From: Aquimarina sp. RZ0
GTDB lineage: Bacteria > Bacteroidota > Bacteroidia > Flavobacteriales > Flavobacteriaceae
Length of the DNA: 64,000 nt
Direction: 5' to 3'
Assembly: GCF_008370685.1 (NCBI RefSeq)
Contig: NZ_VTZU01000034.1
Coordinates: 1-64,000, forward strand
The notes below the pieces were generated by a model. It was given only the letters and a program-made list of their open reading frames with translations. It searched no databases and was not told where the DNA came from. Position numbers and translations under genes: made by a program. How positions within the stretch are numbered: position 1 is the stretch's first letter; each line of letters starts with the position of its first letter. Positions 17,905-27,653 of this stretch are shown piece after piece.

Positions 17905-18627
17905 CTATTTGTTAGGTTTTAATTGTTCGAGTATTAGTTCCTCTCCTTGCATAAGTCTAAATCTGCGTCTTATTATAAAAACGCCCAGATATAACAAAGG
18001 AGTGTCTAGTGCCGCAATAAGTATTTTGAATAAAAAACCATTTTCTAATAATGTACCAAAACGTTGCCACTCTATAATACCTGTAACACATAATAACAAA
18101 AGTACGGTAGCAGTATCTATAAATTGCGAAAAAAAAGTAGAAAAATTATTTCTGATCCAGAGGTGTTTTCCTTTAGTGAGTCGTTTCCAGAAATGAAATA
18201 CCTGAATATCTATATATTGAGCAAAAAGATAGGCTAGCATAGATGCTAGTACAGCAATAGCGGTAGCTCCAAAAACATTCTCGAATATTTCATCATTTAC
18301 TGGTGACCAGCTGGTGGCTGGTACTATTGATGAAACGTAAATAATCAATAAAGAGAAGAGCGATGCAAAAATACCTGCTGTGACCACTTGATTTGCTTTT
18401 TGTTTTCCATATACTTCACTAATGAGATCAGTAATTAAGAACGTAATTGGATATGGAAGTATCCCAACAGAAATCTCAAAGGTATAGATCCCAAAAAAAT
18501 CCCAGCGAAAAAATTTCTGAAAAATAAGATTAGATACTACTAATGAAGCAATAAATAGTGCGCCAAGGATAAAATAGAAACGATATGCAGTTATTTTATC
18601 GTTAAGGTTTAATGGAGTTTTATTCAA
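17905..18627 (-). CDS. yhhQ: Queuosine precursor transporter, YhhQ/VUT family
   Basis: The 240-residue protein has about six hydrophobic segments and matches the VUT_1/YhhQ family (PF02592), with the conserved ITDLISEVYGKQKANQVV loop near residue 63. YhhQ imports 7-cyano-7-deazaguanine or a related queuosine precursor through the inner membrane. The start is a TTG at 18625-18627: no ATG lies near the N-terminus, and an in-frame TAA lies a few codons upstream. It is divergent from folK. Confidence 0.85.
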   Translation of the reverse strand: MNKTPLNLNDKITAYRFYFILGALFIASLVVSNLIFQKFFRWDFFGIYTFEISVGILPYPITFLITDLISEVYGKQKANQVVTAGIFASLFSLLIIYVSSIVPATSWSPVNDEIFENVFGATAIAVLASMLAYLFAQYIDIQVFHFWKRLTKGKHLWIRNNFSTFFSQFIDTATVLLLLCVTGIIEWQRFGTLLENGFLFKILIAALDTPLLYLGVFIIRRRFRLMQGEELILEQLKPNK

Positions 18628-18735
18628 AATATATTAGTTAATAATACTTCATATAAAAACAGGATGAAGTGGTTTTGTTTTATTTAATTTGCTTTTAAAA
18701 ATAAGTAGTTCTTTTCAGAATATAAATACCTAACA

Positions 18736-19863
18736 TTGAAAACACCAAATCTTATACACATCTCATTAGGAAGCAATATAGGTAATCGCCTTGATTTTTT
18801 GCAAAAAGCGGTAGATGCAATATACAACACTTTAGGAGATGTTGTAAAGATTTCTGAAGTATATCAAACGCCAGCCTGGGGTTTTAGTAGTGACGATTTT
18901 TATAATGCGTGTATCCTTGTAAAAACATTCTATACCTCATTAGAAGTATTGGATCAACTTCTGACTATAGAAAATTCTTTGGGCAGAGATAGAGGTGATA
19001 AAAAGGGATATAAGGCAAGAACGATTGATCTGGATATCATTTTTTCATCAGAAGGAATCATCAAGACAGAAAAATTGATAGTTCCGCATCCAAGGATTCA
19101 GGAACGTATTTTTGTTTTGGCACCGTTAGCAGAGATTGCAGGAGAGGTCGTGCACCCAATATTAGGCGCTACGATACATAATTTGTTGCAAAACACATCG
19201 GATAGATCAAAATTTAATACGCTTGATGTTACAATATGCAACCCAAAAGAAAAGTATTCTTTTTCATCAATTCAGTATATAACGATAGAAGGTAATATAG
19301 GGGCAGGAAAAACAAGTTTATCAAAGCTTATAGCACAAGAGTTTAATGCTAAGTTGGTATTAGAGCGTTTTGCAGATAATCCTTTTTTACCCAAGTTTTA
19401 TGAGGATATGGAGCGATATGCTTTTCCTCTGGAAATGTCATTTCTAGCGGATCGCTATCAACGATTACAAGATGATATTGCTCAGTTTGATTTATTTAAA
19501 GACTTTGTGATTAGTGATTATGATGTTTTCAAATCTTTGATTTTTGCCCAGGTAACACTACAGGAAGAAGAATATATATTGTATAAAAAAGTTTTTGATA
19601 TTATGTATAGAGATCTACCTAAACCTGGATTATATGTCTATCTGTATCAAAACACAGAGCGCTTATTACAAAACATAAAAAAAAGAGGACGAGATTATGA
19701 ACAGAAAATTCCTGCGTCATATCTGGATAACATCAATAAGGGATATCTGCAGTTTATCAAATCTCAAGCTCAGCTACGGGTAAAAATTATTGATATTTCT
19801 GAGAAGGATTTTATCGCTAATCGCTCTGATTATCTTTGGGTATTAGATCAAATTATTGTGTAA
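18736..19863 (+). CDS. folK: HPPK (FolK) - deoxynucleoside kinase fusion
   Basis: Residues 6-~150 are 6-hydroxymethyl-7,8-dihydropterin pyrophosphokinase: SLGSNIGNR at 10-18, TPAWG at 45-49 and the metal pair in RTIDLDI (D98, D100). Residues ~180-375 are a deoxyadenosine/deoxyguanosine-type kinase with P-loop GNIGAGKTS at 186-194 and ERFADNPFLPKFY. So one chain links folate synthesis and deoxynucleoside salvage in the cytoplasm; the fusion is known in Bacteroidota. The start is TTG at 18736: no ATG exists before the HPPK motifs. Confidence 0.9.
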   Translation: MKTPNLIHISLGSNIGNRLDFLQKAVDAIYNTLGDVVKISEVYQTPAWGFSSDDFYNACILVKTFYTSLEVLDQLLTIENSLGRDRGDKKGYKARTIDLDIIFSSEGIIKTEKLIVPHPRIQERIFVLAPLAEIAGEVVHPILGATIHNLLQNTSDRSKFNTLDVTICNPKEKYSFSSIQYITIEGNIGAGKTSLSKLIAQEFNAKLVLERFADNPFLPKFYEDMERYAFPLEMSFLADRYQRLQDDIAQFDLFKDFVISDYDVFKSLIFAQVTLQEEEYILYKKVFDIMYRDLPKPGLYVYLYQNTERLLQNIKKRGRDYEQKIPASYLDNINKGYLQFIKSQAQLRVKIIDISEKDFIANRSDYLWVLDQIIV

Positions 19864-19943
19864 ATAGAGTATTGCTGTTTTTTATTTGAATGTCTTTAAA
19901 TAAAAAAAATTATACTTCTCATGACCTAATTTCTATACTGTTT

Positions 19944-20498
19944 TTATAACTCAAATGTTGTCGAAATTTGTTTCTCGAATTGCAAGCCATCTGAAGACTC
20001 TATGTATAAAGTGAAAGTGTATTCTTGATTCTCAAATTCTGCGATATTTAAAAAATCATTTAAAAAAGAAACTTCTATAATGTCATAGAAAAAAATGATA
20101 TTGTCATTAATTGCTATAATCTCTGTTAAATTAGAATTAGCAGCAATTGTATCTCCGTTGTATATAAAACCTTTGTCCAGACTGATGCTAAAACTTTCTT
20201 CGTTTAACTCGTTTAAAAAAGTATCATTATCACAAGATGTAGCATAAGCAGATGTAGTTATGTCGAAATGAAAATTAGAAATAGGTGCATTTTCCGAGCT
20301 AAATGTTGCTATTATCACAAATTCATCAGTTACTATATCTGGATTTTCTTGGGGAGATTGTGTGTTAAGATCAAAAATTTGTAGTTGATTAAAACTTCGT
20401 ATTTGAAAGACTTGCTCAGGACAACAACTATACAAAACAACGGACAACAACATAAATGATAGGTATATTTTTACAAAAACAGATGCATTATTTTTCAT
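19944..20498 (-). CDS. Putative lipoprotein, unknown function
   Basis: The 184-residue protein has a lipoprotein signal: hydrophobic stretch then LYSC with Cys25, followed by a second Cys. The mature part is beta-rich. The SCCPE start resembles the DUF5034-type lipoproteins of Bacteroidota, but I cannot confirm membership. It is convergent with folK and has no obvious partner. Confidence 0.65.
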   Translation of the reverse strand: MKNNASVFVKIYLSFMLLSVVLYSCCPEQVFQIRSFNQLQIFDLNTQSPQENPDIVTDEFVIIATFSSENAPISNFHFDITTSAYATSCDNDTFLNELNEESFSISLDKGFIYNGDTIAANSNLTEIIAINDNIIFFYDIIEVSFLNDFLNIAEFENQEYTFTLYIESSDGLQFEKQISTTFEL

Positions 20499-20792
20499 TA
20501 TTTTTCATTTTTAAAATTCAATATTTTCTTACCGATCATCTGTTTTTTATTTTTTCACACTTTATTTAAATAATCTTTTCAAGGTATGTTTACCTGGTGA
20601 TAGTGTATACAAAAAAACACATATATTAAGTGAAGATGTTCTTTATAAGTAATAATTACTCAGTTTTCGAAATGTATTATAAACTTGAAAACGATTCCCT
20701 TTGAAAAAAGTATACTAAGCAATCATAACGAATTGTAAATAGTTAAACTTTTAATAAAAAGATGTGTAAAAAAGAAAAAGGTTGCGTGGTAG

Positions 20793-21332
20793 TTATGATT
20801 TTAGTTTACAAAACAAATCCCAGATGACCACACCGGCACTTACCGAAATATTTAATGAATGCTTGCTTCCGTATTGAGGTATTTCGATAACATGATCACT
20901 GGCAGAAACAACTTCTTGTTGTACACCTTTTACTTCATTGCCAAAAATAATCGCATAGGTCTGATCGGGTTCTGGATCAAAATGGTCTAACATTATGGCG
21001 TTTTCAGCTTGTTCTAGAGAGATAGTTTTAATAGAATTAGATAGGAGTCTATTAACAAGAGTCAATGTATCTTCCTGATATTCCCAATCGACAGTATCTG
21101 TTGCGCCAAGTGCAGTTTTCTGAATGTCTTTATGAGGAGGAGTGGCAGTAATGCCACAGAGGTATATTTTTTTGATTAAAAAAGCATCAGCTGTTCTAAA
21201 AACAGCTCCAATATTATTCAGGCTGCGGATATTGTCTAGTATAATAATCAAAGGTGTTTTTTTTGCATCTTTAAATTCTGCAATGGTTTTGCGATCCAGT
21301 TCGCTGTTTTTTAGTTTTCTGTTTTTTTTCAT
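20793..21332 (-). CDS. TrmH/SpoU family RNA 2'-O-methyltransferase
   Basis: 179 residues with the SPOUT knot motifs: LDNIRSLNNIGAVFRTADA (motif 1, ~31-50), IIFGNEVKGV (motif 2, ~128-137) and IPQYGSKHSLNISVSAGV (motif 3, ~150-167). It transfers methyl from SAM to a ribose 2'-OH of tRNA or rRNA. It is short, with no N-terminal substrate-binding domain, so the target is not predictable. It is divergent from mutS, with a family 1 element in the gap. Confidence 0.85.
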   Translation of the reverse strand: MKKNRKLKNSELDRKTIAEFKDAKKTPLIIILDNIRSLNNIGAVFRTADAFLIKKIYLCGITATPPHKDIQKTALGATDTVDWEYQEDTLTLVNRLLSNSIKTISLEQAENAIMLDHFDPEPDQTYAIIFGNEVKGVQQEVVSASDHVIEIPQYGSKHSLNISVSAGVVIWDLFCKLKS

Positions 21333-21373
21333 CGCAACAAAAATATTATTTATTCATTCATTAAAAAAGAGTA

Positions 21374-21535
21374 ATACGATTTGTGATTAAAAAATTCGTA
21401 TAAATTCATTGAATTATTTTTTCTTTATGCAAGGCAAAAAAATCAAGCATAGCTATAGCTACGGTTTATTTTTTAAACGAAGTAGAAAGGAAAAAGAAAC
21501 GATGAATATGCGAAATTTTTAGTTATAAATCGTAT
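21374..21535 (+). repeat. MITE-like element, family 1 (complete, 162 bp)
   Basis: Identical in all 162 positions to the element at 2178-2339. It lies in the divergent promoter region between the TrmH-type gene and mutS, 41 bp from the TrmH start and 144 bp from the mutS start, so it may affect expression of either. Confidence 0.85.
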
Positions 21536-21679
21536 AAACCACTTCATTTTCATTGTATGATTCCTGACTTTTTTGACTAAAAATAGAATTGTGAATAAAA
21601 ATGAATAACTACCATAATTCACATTTCAGAAAAAAATAGAGAATACTTACTTTAGCCATATTCGTAAAAAACTATCCCA

Positions 21680-24307
21680 TTGGCAGCAAAGAAAGAAAAA
21701 AAAGTAACCCCATTAATGAAACAGTACAATGCTATTAAGGCTAAGTATCCTGATGCGTTGTTGTTGTTTAGAGTTGGAGATTTTTATGAGACTTTTGGAA
21801 AAGATGCTATTAGAACTGCTGCAATTCTTAATATTGTTCAGACAAAAAGAGGGAATGGTACAGATCAGGAAACAGCATTGGCAGGATTTCCTCATCATTC
21901 ACTAAATACTTATTTGCCAAAACTAGTCAAAGCAGGAGAACGCGTAGCTATCTGTGATCAATTAGAAGATCCTAAGCAAACAAAAACTATTGTAAAAAGA
22001 GGAGTTACAGAATTAGTAACGCCTGGTGTGGCTCTTAATGACGAAGTATTACAGAGTAAAACGAATAATTTTTTATGTGCATTGCATTATGGAAAAAGAG
22101 AATTAGGAGTTGCGTTTTTGGATGTGTCTACAGGTGAGTTCTTAACTGCTCAAGGAGATATTGCTCATATGGATAAGCTGTTACGTAACTTTAGTCCAAG
22201 TGAAGTGCTGATCACAAAAGCTAAGAAAAAAGGTTTTCAGGATGATTTTGGTATGGATTTTCATACATTCTTTCTGGAAGATTGGGCTTTTAAAACAGAT
22301 TATGCTCATGAAACATTAAATACGCATTTTGGGACTACTTCTTTAAAAGGTTTTGGTATTGATCATCTGGCAGAAGGTGTTATTGCTGCTGGAGTGATTC
22401 TTCATTACTTAGGAGAAACACAACATCATAAACTACAACATATTACCGGTATTCAGCGAATAGCAGAAGATCAATATATCTGGATGGATCGCTTTACAAT
22501 TCGTAATCTGGAGCTTTATAATCCTAATGCTGCAAACGCAGTTACGTTACTGGATGTTATTGATAAAACAATATCTCCTATGGGAGGGCGAACCCTAAAA
22601 CGATGGCTGGCATTGCCTCTTAAGAATATTAGTAATATTCAGAAGCGTCATGAGGTAGTACAATATTTTATCGATGATGAAACTTTACATCAAAAAATGC
22701 AACATCAGATAAAGCAAATTGGAGATATCGAACGTCTTATTTCTAAAATAGCTACGGGTAAAGTAAATCCAAGAGAAGTAATCCAGCTTAAAAATTCTTT
22801 GGAAGCAATTGTGCCTATAAAAGCGCAAGCAATCTCTAGTAATAATGAGGCATTAAAAGTGATAGGAGACACCTTGCATGATTGTGAGTTGTTACGAAAT
22901 AAAATTAAAGAGACACTCAATGAAGAAGCTCCTGTAAATATTCTAAAAGGAAATACAATTGCCAATGGATATCTCGATGAACTGGATGAATTGAGATCCA
23001 TCGCTTTTTCTGGGAAAGACTATTTGGATAAAATGTTGGAGCGAGAAACAGAAGCAACTGGGATTTCATCGTTAAAAATAGCATCTAATAATGTCTTTGG
23101 ATATTACATAGAAGTGCGTAATACACATAAAGATAAAGTTCCAGATACTTGGGTGAGAAAACAGACATTGGTCAATGCAGAACGATATATTACCGAGGAA
23201 TTAAAAGAATATGAGGCTAAAATATTAGGAGCAGAAGAGAAGATCCTTTTGTTGGAACAGCAATTATTTAGTGATTTAATTGTATGGATGAGCGAATACA
23301 TCAAACCTGTACAGTTAAATGCAAGCCTGATAGGACAATTGGATTGTTTGTGTTCTTTTAGTCAGTTGGCTCAGGATAATCAATATGTGAGACCGGTTGT
23401 TGATGACACGCAGGATATAGAGATCAAAAATGGTCGCCATCCTGTAATAGAAAAACAATTACCTCCCGGAGAGCCTTATATAGCTAATGATGTTTCTTTG
23501 GATAGAGAACAACAACAGATTATAATGATCACTGGGCCTAATATGAGTGGTAAGTCTGCAATATTGAGACAAACAGCGTTGATTGTACTACTTGCCCAGA
23601 TGGGGAGTTTTGTTCCGGCTGATCAGGCAAAAATTGGAGTCGTTGATAAAATATTTACAAGAGTAGGAGCAAGTGATAATATTTCTATGGGAGAATCTAC
23701 CTTTATGGTAGAGATGAATGAAACAGCAAGTATCCTGAATAATATATCAGATCGCAGTCTGGTGTTATTAGATGAAATAGGTAGAGGAACGAGTACATAT
23801 GATGGTATTTCGATTGCCTGGGCAATAAGTGAATTTTTACACGAACACCCAGCAAGACCTAAGACATTATTTGCTACACATTATCATGAACTTAATGAAA
23901 TGTGTGAGACTTTTTATAGAATTAAAAACTATAATGTAGCTGTCAAAGAGCTAAAAGATAATGTGCTTTTCTTAAGAAAACTTGTTCCCGGAGGGAGTGA
24001 ACATAGTTTTGGGATTCATGTGGCTAAAATGGCAGGAATGCCGCAACAAGTATTATATAGAGCAAATAAGATGCTTAAAAAACTCGAAAAGTCCCATAGT
24101 AGTGAAGAGTTAACAGATAAGATTAAAGGAATCCAGGAAGAGGATGAATTGCAGTTAAGTTTCTTTAATTTAGATGATCCTTTACTGGAGGGGATAAAAG
24201 AAGAAATATTACATATTGACATAGATACCTTAACACCGGTAGAAGCTTTGATGAAATTAAATGAGATTAAGCGTATGTTAACCAGGAAGAAAGCGCCTCA
24301 TGTATAA
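21680..24307 (+). CDS. mutS: DNA mismatch repair protein MutS
   Basis: 875 residues, normal length for MutS1. The mismatch-reading F-x-E motif is F35-Y-E37 in GDFYETFG. The ATPase Walker A is GPNMSGKSA near 617-625, followed by the ST(F/Y)MVEM signature, Walker B LLDEIGRGTST and TLFATHYHEL. It recognises base mismatches and hands over to MutL. The start is TTG at 21680, giving MAAKKEKKVTPLMKQY, the usual N-terminus in the family; the next in-frame ATG (21716) would remove it. It is followed by two tRNA genes. Confidence 0.95.
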   Translation: MAAKKEKKVTPLMKQYNAIKAKYPDALLLFRVGDFYETFGKDAIRTAAILNIVQTKRGNGTDQETALAGFPHHSLNTYLPKLVKAGERVAICDQLEDPKQTKTIVKRGVTELVTPGVALNDEVLQSKTNNFLCALHYGKRELGVAFLDVSTGEFLTAQGDIAHMDKLLRNFSPSEVLITKAKKKGFQDDFGMDFHTFFLEDWAFKTDYAHETLNTHFGTTSLKGFGIDHLAEGVIAAGVILHYLGETQHHKLQHITGIQRIAEDQYIWMDRFTIRNLELYNPNAANAVTLLDVIDKTISPMGGRTLKRWLALPLKNISNIQKRHEVVQYFIDDETLHQKMQHQIKQIGDIERLISKIATGKVNPREVIQLKNSLEAIVPIKAQAISSNNEALKVIGDTLHDCELLRNKIKETLNEEAPVNILKGNTIANGYLDELDELRSIAFSGKDYLDKMLERETEATGISSLKIASNNVFGYYIEVRNTHKDKVPDTWVRKQTLVNAERYITEELKEYEAKILGAEEKILLLEQQLFSDLIVWMSEYIKPVQLNASLIGQLDCLCSFSQLAQDNQYVRPVVDDTQDIEIKNGRHPVIEKQLPPGEPYIANDVSLDREQQQIIMITGPNMSGKSAILRQTALIVLLAQMGSFVPADQAKIGVVDKIFTRVGASDNISMGESTFMVEMNETASILNNISDRSLVLLDEIGRGTSTYDGISIAWAISEFLHEHPARPKTLFATHYHELNEMCETFYRIKNYNVAVKELKDNVLFLRKLVPGGSEHSFGIHVAKMAGMPQQVLYRANKMLKKLEKSHSSEELTDKIKGIQEEDELQLSFFNLDDPLLEGIKEEILHIDIDTLTPVEALMKLNEIKRMLTRKKAPHV

Positions 24308-24335
24308 AGTTTTTAATTCTTTTTTTAAAAAAGAC

Positions 24336-24365
24336 TTTGCTATTACTAGAAATGTTTTAAATTTG
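24336..24365 (+). promoter_or_regulatory. Promoter for the tRNA-Gly/tRNA-Leu unit
   Basis: TTTG at 24336-24339 (-33 element) and TAAATTTG at 24358-24365 (-7, TAnnTTTG) are spaced by 18 bp, the Bacteroidota sigma consensus. The tRNA-Gly starts 40 bp downstream. Confidence 0.65.
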
Positions 24366-24404
24366 CATCCGCAATAGCAATATTGTAACGTTCATATTAC
24401 AACT

Positions 24405-24476
24405 GCGAAAGTAGCTCAGGGGTAGAGCATCACCTTGCCAAGGTGGGGGTCGCGGGTTCAAATCCCGTCTTTCGCT
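24405..24476 (+). tRNA. tRNA-Gly (GCC)
   Basis: 72-nt cloverleaf. Acceptor GCGAAAG pairs with CTTTCGC, the anticodon arm is ACCTT-GCC-AAGGT in context, and the T arm is GCGGG-TTCAAAT-CCCGT. CCA is not encoded. Confidence 0.95.
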
Positions 24477-24495
24477 CTGAGATAAAATATACCAA

Positions 24496-24579
24496 GCTGA
24501 AGTGGTGGAATTGGTAGACACGTTGGACTTAAAATCCAATGTCCATTAGGACGTACGGGTTCAAGTCCCGTCTTCAGTA
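24496..24579 (+). tRNA. tRNA-Leu (TAA)
   Basis: 84 nt with the long variable arm of leucine tRNAs. Anticodon loop CTTAAAA with anticodon TAA; T arm ACGGG-TTCAAGT-CCCGT. Acceptor GCTGAAG pairs with CTTCAGT, so the first pair is a G-U wobble. CCA is not encoded. Same transcript as tRNA-Gly. Confidence 0.93.
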
Positions 24580-24581
24580 CT

Positions 24582-24627
24582 AAACGGGATGATTCTATTT
24601 TTTAGGAATCGTCCCGTTTTTGTTTTA
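24582..24627 (+). terminator. Rho-independent terminator after tRNA-Leu
   Basis: AACGGGATGATTC pairs with GAATCGTCCCGTT (one G-T pair) around a short loop, followed by TTTTTGTTTT. It ends the tRNA unit. Confidence 0.85.
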
Positions 24628-24809
24628 TTTCGTTTTGTATAATAACAAAAGGATTACAGCAAACAATGAATGTGGATCAAGAGTATTTGTTGTGTTTATT
24701 CAAATGTTCTTGTGTTAGTCTAAAGAGGAAAAATTCTACATTTTTGACACCTCTAAACTGTGCTCTAAAGACTTTTATCTTTACATTAAAGAATTCTGCG
24801 AATGCATTT

Positions 24810-25153
24810 GTACTTCTTTATCGTTTTCAGATCCTTGAAGGTATGATCAAATCATTAGTTGAACACGATTTGCAAGTTATTAGTACTTGAAAAGATGTCC
24901 AGATTCTGGAAATGAATGTTCAAAAAGGCCATATTTACTTGGTCTGTTCAGTTCCTTCTAAAGTGTCCATTTCAGAATATATGGGTATTTTGAAGGGTAA
25001 AATAGCGATAAAGCTATTTAAGACTTATCCAAACCTTAAACAGAAACCTTATTGGGGTAATCATTTTTGGTCAAGAGGTTATTTGTGAGTACAGTTGGAT
25101 TAGATGAAGATATGATTAAACGATATGCGAAGTATCAAGAACATCATGAATGA
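24810..25153 (+). pseudogene. Decayed IS200/IS605-type TnpA transposase
   Basis: The translation keeps much of a Y1 (HUH) transposase: YRFQILEG, VSISEYMGILKGKIAIKLF, YWGNHFWSRGYFVSTVGLDED and the catalytic-helix region IKRYAKYQE. It is broken by an in-frame TGA at 24888-24890, a one-base deletion near 25082-25086 (SRGYF to STVG needs a frame change), and loss of the second His of the HUH motif (HIY instead of HVH). The N-terminus is not recognisable; the open frame from 24666 is its degraded start. So this is an inactive relic. Confidence 0.8.
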
Positions 25154-25660
25154 GTCTTATTACCCTTTGGGTCTAATCTGAAAATCAATGTAATAATTAA
25201 TTCTCTTATGAAGGTTGTTAAGTTCAATATTTTCTTCTGATTTTGAAAATACCTGTATTGCATAAGAACTCTTGATATCTATGCTAACTAAAATTCATGA
25301 ATCATATGGGATATAGATCACGATCAGACAAAAGTGCTATAAAATCAGGAAATGACTCTACTAGTATTTTTAATTCACTTTTGCATATTTTGTGGCTTAA
25401 AGAAATAGAATAATAAGATTACTAAGAGCGTTTTTTACACAAAGCATTATTGTTACCTTTTCGCTCATTGGTTATAATTATTTGTATTTATCTTGAATTT
25501 AATAAAGCTTGACAAGAATTTGATAATTCTAATTCATCCCAAGATAACATGCTGTGATGTTCAGTATTAATTACTGATTACCTGTTTTTTTCTTTCCAAT
25601 CTTCAATTGTAAAATAGAATATTTTTATAGTGAATTAAAAAAAGTTCAAATCACTTCGAT

Positions 25661-25813
25661 GAACTTATCTTGAGTAGTCGTTTTCAACCAAAAAGTTTGG
25701 CTTTTGTACTATAATGAAGTAGGTTTTTTTCAGCATAGCCATATGGTTAAAAAAACAAAATTAGCGTGCAACATGTAAATTTTGTAAGTCAAAGCATTAC
25801 TCAAGATAAGTTC
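25661..25813. repeat. 153-bp segment bounded by a 16-bp inverted repeat
   Basis: GAACTTATCTTGAGTA at 25661-25676 is repeated exactly in reverse complement at 25798-25813. The interior has no ORF. It may be a small non-autonomous element or a remnant of one. Confidence 0.5.
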
Positions 25814-25826
25814 GATGAGAAAACTA

Positions 25827-25870
25827 CTTCGAAGCAAGCCCAAGAGTATTTAAATCTCGATTATCGAGTA
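25827..25870 (-). repeat. Family 2 hairpin repeat, half copy D
   Basis: On the minus strand it starts TACTCGATAATCGAGATTT, then AAATACTC and GGGCTTGCTTCG, matching the first half of copies A-C. The second half is missing. Confidence 0.6.
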
Positions 25871-26313
25871 AAAACCAGAAAGAAAACCGATTGATCACTT
25901 TCCTAAAACCATTTTCTATATTCATTCTAAGTGAGCTCTATAGTTATGTTAATATAATTGTTAATTAAAGCTAATTTTATGTTAATTAATTTATCATTGC
26001 TTAAAGATTTTTAGCTCTTTTTTGTTTAGTTAATTTTAGTTAATTAAACTGTTAAAAATTCTAAAATGGAAATCGTAGTTTTAGATTAAATTTACTTTTG
26101 CCGCCAAATAACAATGGGGAATTTTTGTCTTAATAATATCTGTAATGTCCTATTTTTATTATTAAAACTTTAAAAAACACAATTATTAAATTCATTTATT
26201 TTGAATGCTTAAAATATGATAATACTCAATTTTATCCCAGAAAAATATTAGTATTTTAAAAACAATATTCTAAAAAAAACTTTAATAAATAGTAAACTAT
26301 AAAATTTTATAAA

Positions 26314-27300
26314 ATGATCAAAAAATTAACATTTTTAACAACATTTGTGTTATTTGCGATTTTATCACAAGCTCAGGATCGAGTGCTAATATTTCATAAA
26401 ACAAATGGATTTAGGCATTCTGGAGGTATTAATGGAGCAATTGAATTAATTACAGATCTAGGAAATAGAAATGGTTGGGAAACAGATAATTCTAAAAATG
26501 CTTCTGTATTTACTGATGCCAATTTGAGAAAGTATGATGTAGTTGTTTGGGCCAATACTTCTGGAAATAATTTATTGAATGGTTCTCAACGTAGAGCTTT
26601 TGAAAAATTTATTTCTAATGGTGGAGGTTTTGTAGGAATCCATGCTGCAACAGATACTTATAGGAATAGAAGCTGGCCATTTTATAATGAATTAGTGGGA
26701 GCCATCGTTCAGAACAGACCTAATCATACAAGAAATAATTTGCAAGGAGAGATGAAAAAAATTGGAAGACATCCTATTACGGCGCATCTTGGGGCTTCCT
26801 GGACAAAGAAGGAAGAATGGTACTATTGGGACCTGAATGGAGGAAAGCTTTTCCCAGGAAACAACGTCCTTTTAGAAGTAAAGAAAACTGGTAATAAGTC
26901 ATATGATAGAAAACGACCTATTACCTGGTATAAAAATTTTAGAGGAGGGCGATCATTTTATACTGCACTCGGACATAATAATTCAGACTATAAAATAAAT
27001 AGTCCTTTTGGAATAATGTTAAAAAATGCAATTATATGGACAGGAAATCTGACTACAAACAAAGAAAATCTTAACATGTTCCATTCTGATAGTAAAAAAG
27101 ACCTAAAGATAAATTCTGCATTTCCAAATCCTACCAAGAATTATATAAATATAAATGAATCGAATGATTGGGATCTTATGGATTTAAAAGGAACAATTAT
27201 TAATTCAGGGTCTGGAGATCGTATTGATTTGTCAGGATATAAGTCAGGGATGTATTTATTGAAGTCTGATGAAACAATATTAAAAATAATAAAGGAATAA
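26314..27300 (+). CDS. Secreted ThuA-domain protein with T9SS sorting domain
   Basis: The 328-residue protein has a signal peptide ending at LSQAQ. Residues ~22-245 are a ThuA-like domain (PF06283, glutamine-amidotransferase-like fold) with VGIHAATDTYR and the family's closing pattern ALGHN. Residues ~265-328 are a type A T9SS sorting domain (FPNPTKNYI ... GMYLLKSDETILKIIKE). ThuA-like proteins are tied to sugar use; exported versions are common in Bacteroidota, with poorly known activity. It should be delivered to the surface or secreted by T9SS. Its neighbour at 27654 is also a T9SS cargo. Confidence 0.85.
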   Translation: MIKKLTFLTTFVLFAILSQAQDRVLIFHKTNGFRHSGGINGAIELITDLGNRNGWETDNSKNASVFTDANLRKYDVVVWANTSGNNLLNGSQRRAFEKFISNGGGFVGIHAATDTYRNRSWPFYNELVGAIVQNRPNHTRNNLQGEMKKIGRHPITAHLGASWTKKEEWYYWDLNGGKLFPGNNVLLEVKKTGNKSYDRKRPITWYKNFRGGRSFYTALGHNNSDYKINSPFGIMLKNAIIWTGNLTTNKENLNMFHSDSKKDLKINSAFPNPTKNYININESNDWDLMDLKGTIINSGSGDRIDLSGYKSGMYLLKSDETILKIIKE

Positions 27301-27653
27301 TTTATATAACCAGCAGTAACTGTCATATCAATTACATACGAATTAATAATTGTAAAATTTTTACAATAAATCCTATTGTGATTTATAGAATTAGAATATA
27401 AAATAACCACTAATATTTCTAAAAATGATATACATAGAATTTTGAATTCTATTGGAGTGTATACATAGTTTATTTCTGCAGAGTATTTTGTAGATAATTA
27501 ATTGTTTAAAAAAATAATGCTTTACAGAAATAAACTGATAGTTGCACAATTTATACATTTTACTTTTAGGGTGAAAGTGTTTTAAATTGTTTATTAAGTA
27601 TTGAAAAAAGCCAAGCTCATTATGAGTTTTTAACCAACCGAAATTATTCAATT
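27301..27653. other. Intergenic, no feature seen
   Basis: 353 AT-rich bases between the two T9SS cargo genes. No terminator, repeat or RNA was recognised. Confidence 0.4.

Larger units (their letters stand above)
25154..26313. other. 1.16-kb gap of decayed mobile DNA
   Basis: No intact gene. It holds an inverted-repeat pair at 25661-25813, a family 2 half copy at 25827-25870, and then AT-rich sequence leading to the ThuA-domain gene. TACTTTTG at 26093-26100 fits TAnnTTTG, but no -33 TTG sits at the right distance, so the promoter is uncertain. Confidence 0.5.

Noticed and set aside
24666..24890. 74-residue open frame after the tRNA terminator
   Set aside because: Its end is in frame with the IS200-type transposase relic; it is the degraded 5' part of that pseudogene, not a separate gene.
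26093..26100. TACTTTTG as promoter of the ThuA-domain gene
   Set aside because: Fits TAnnTTTG, but no -33 TTG at 17-23 bp and it would give a leader over 200 bases.
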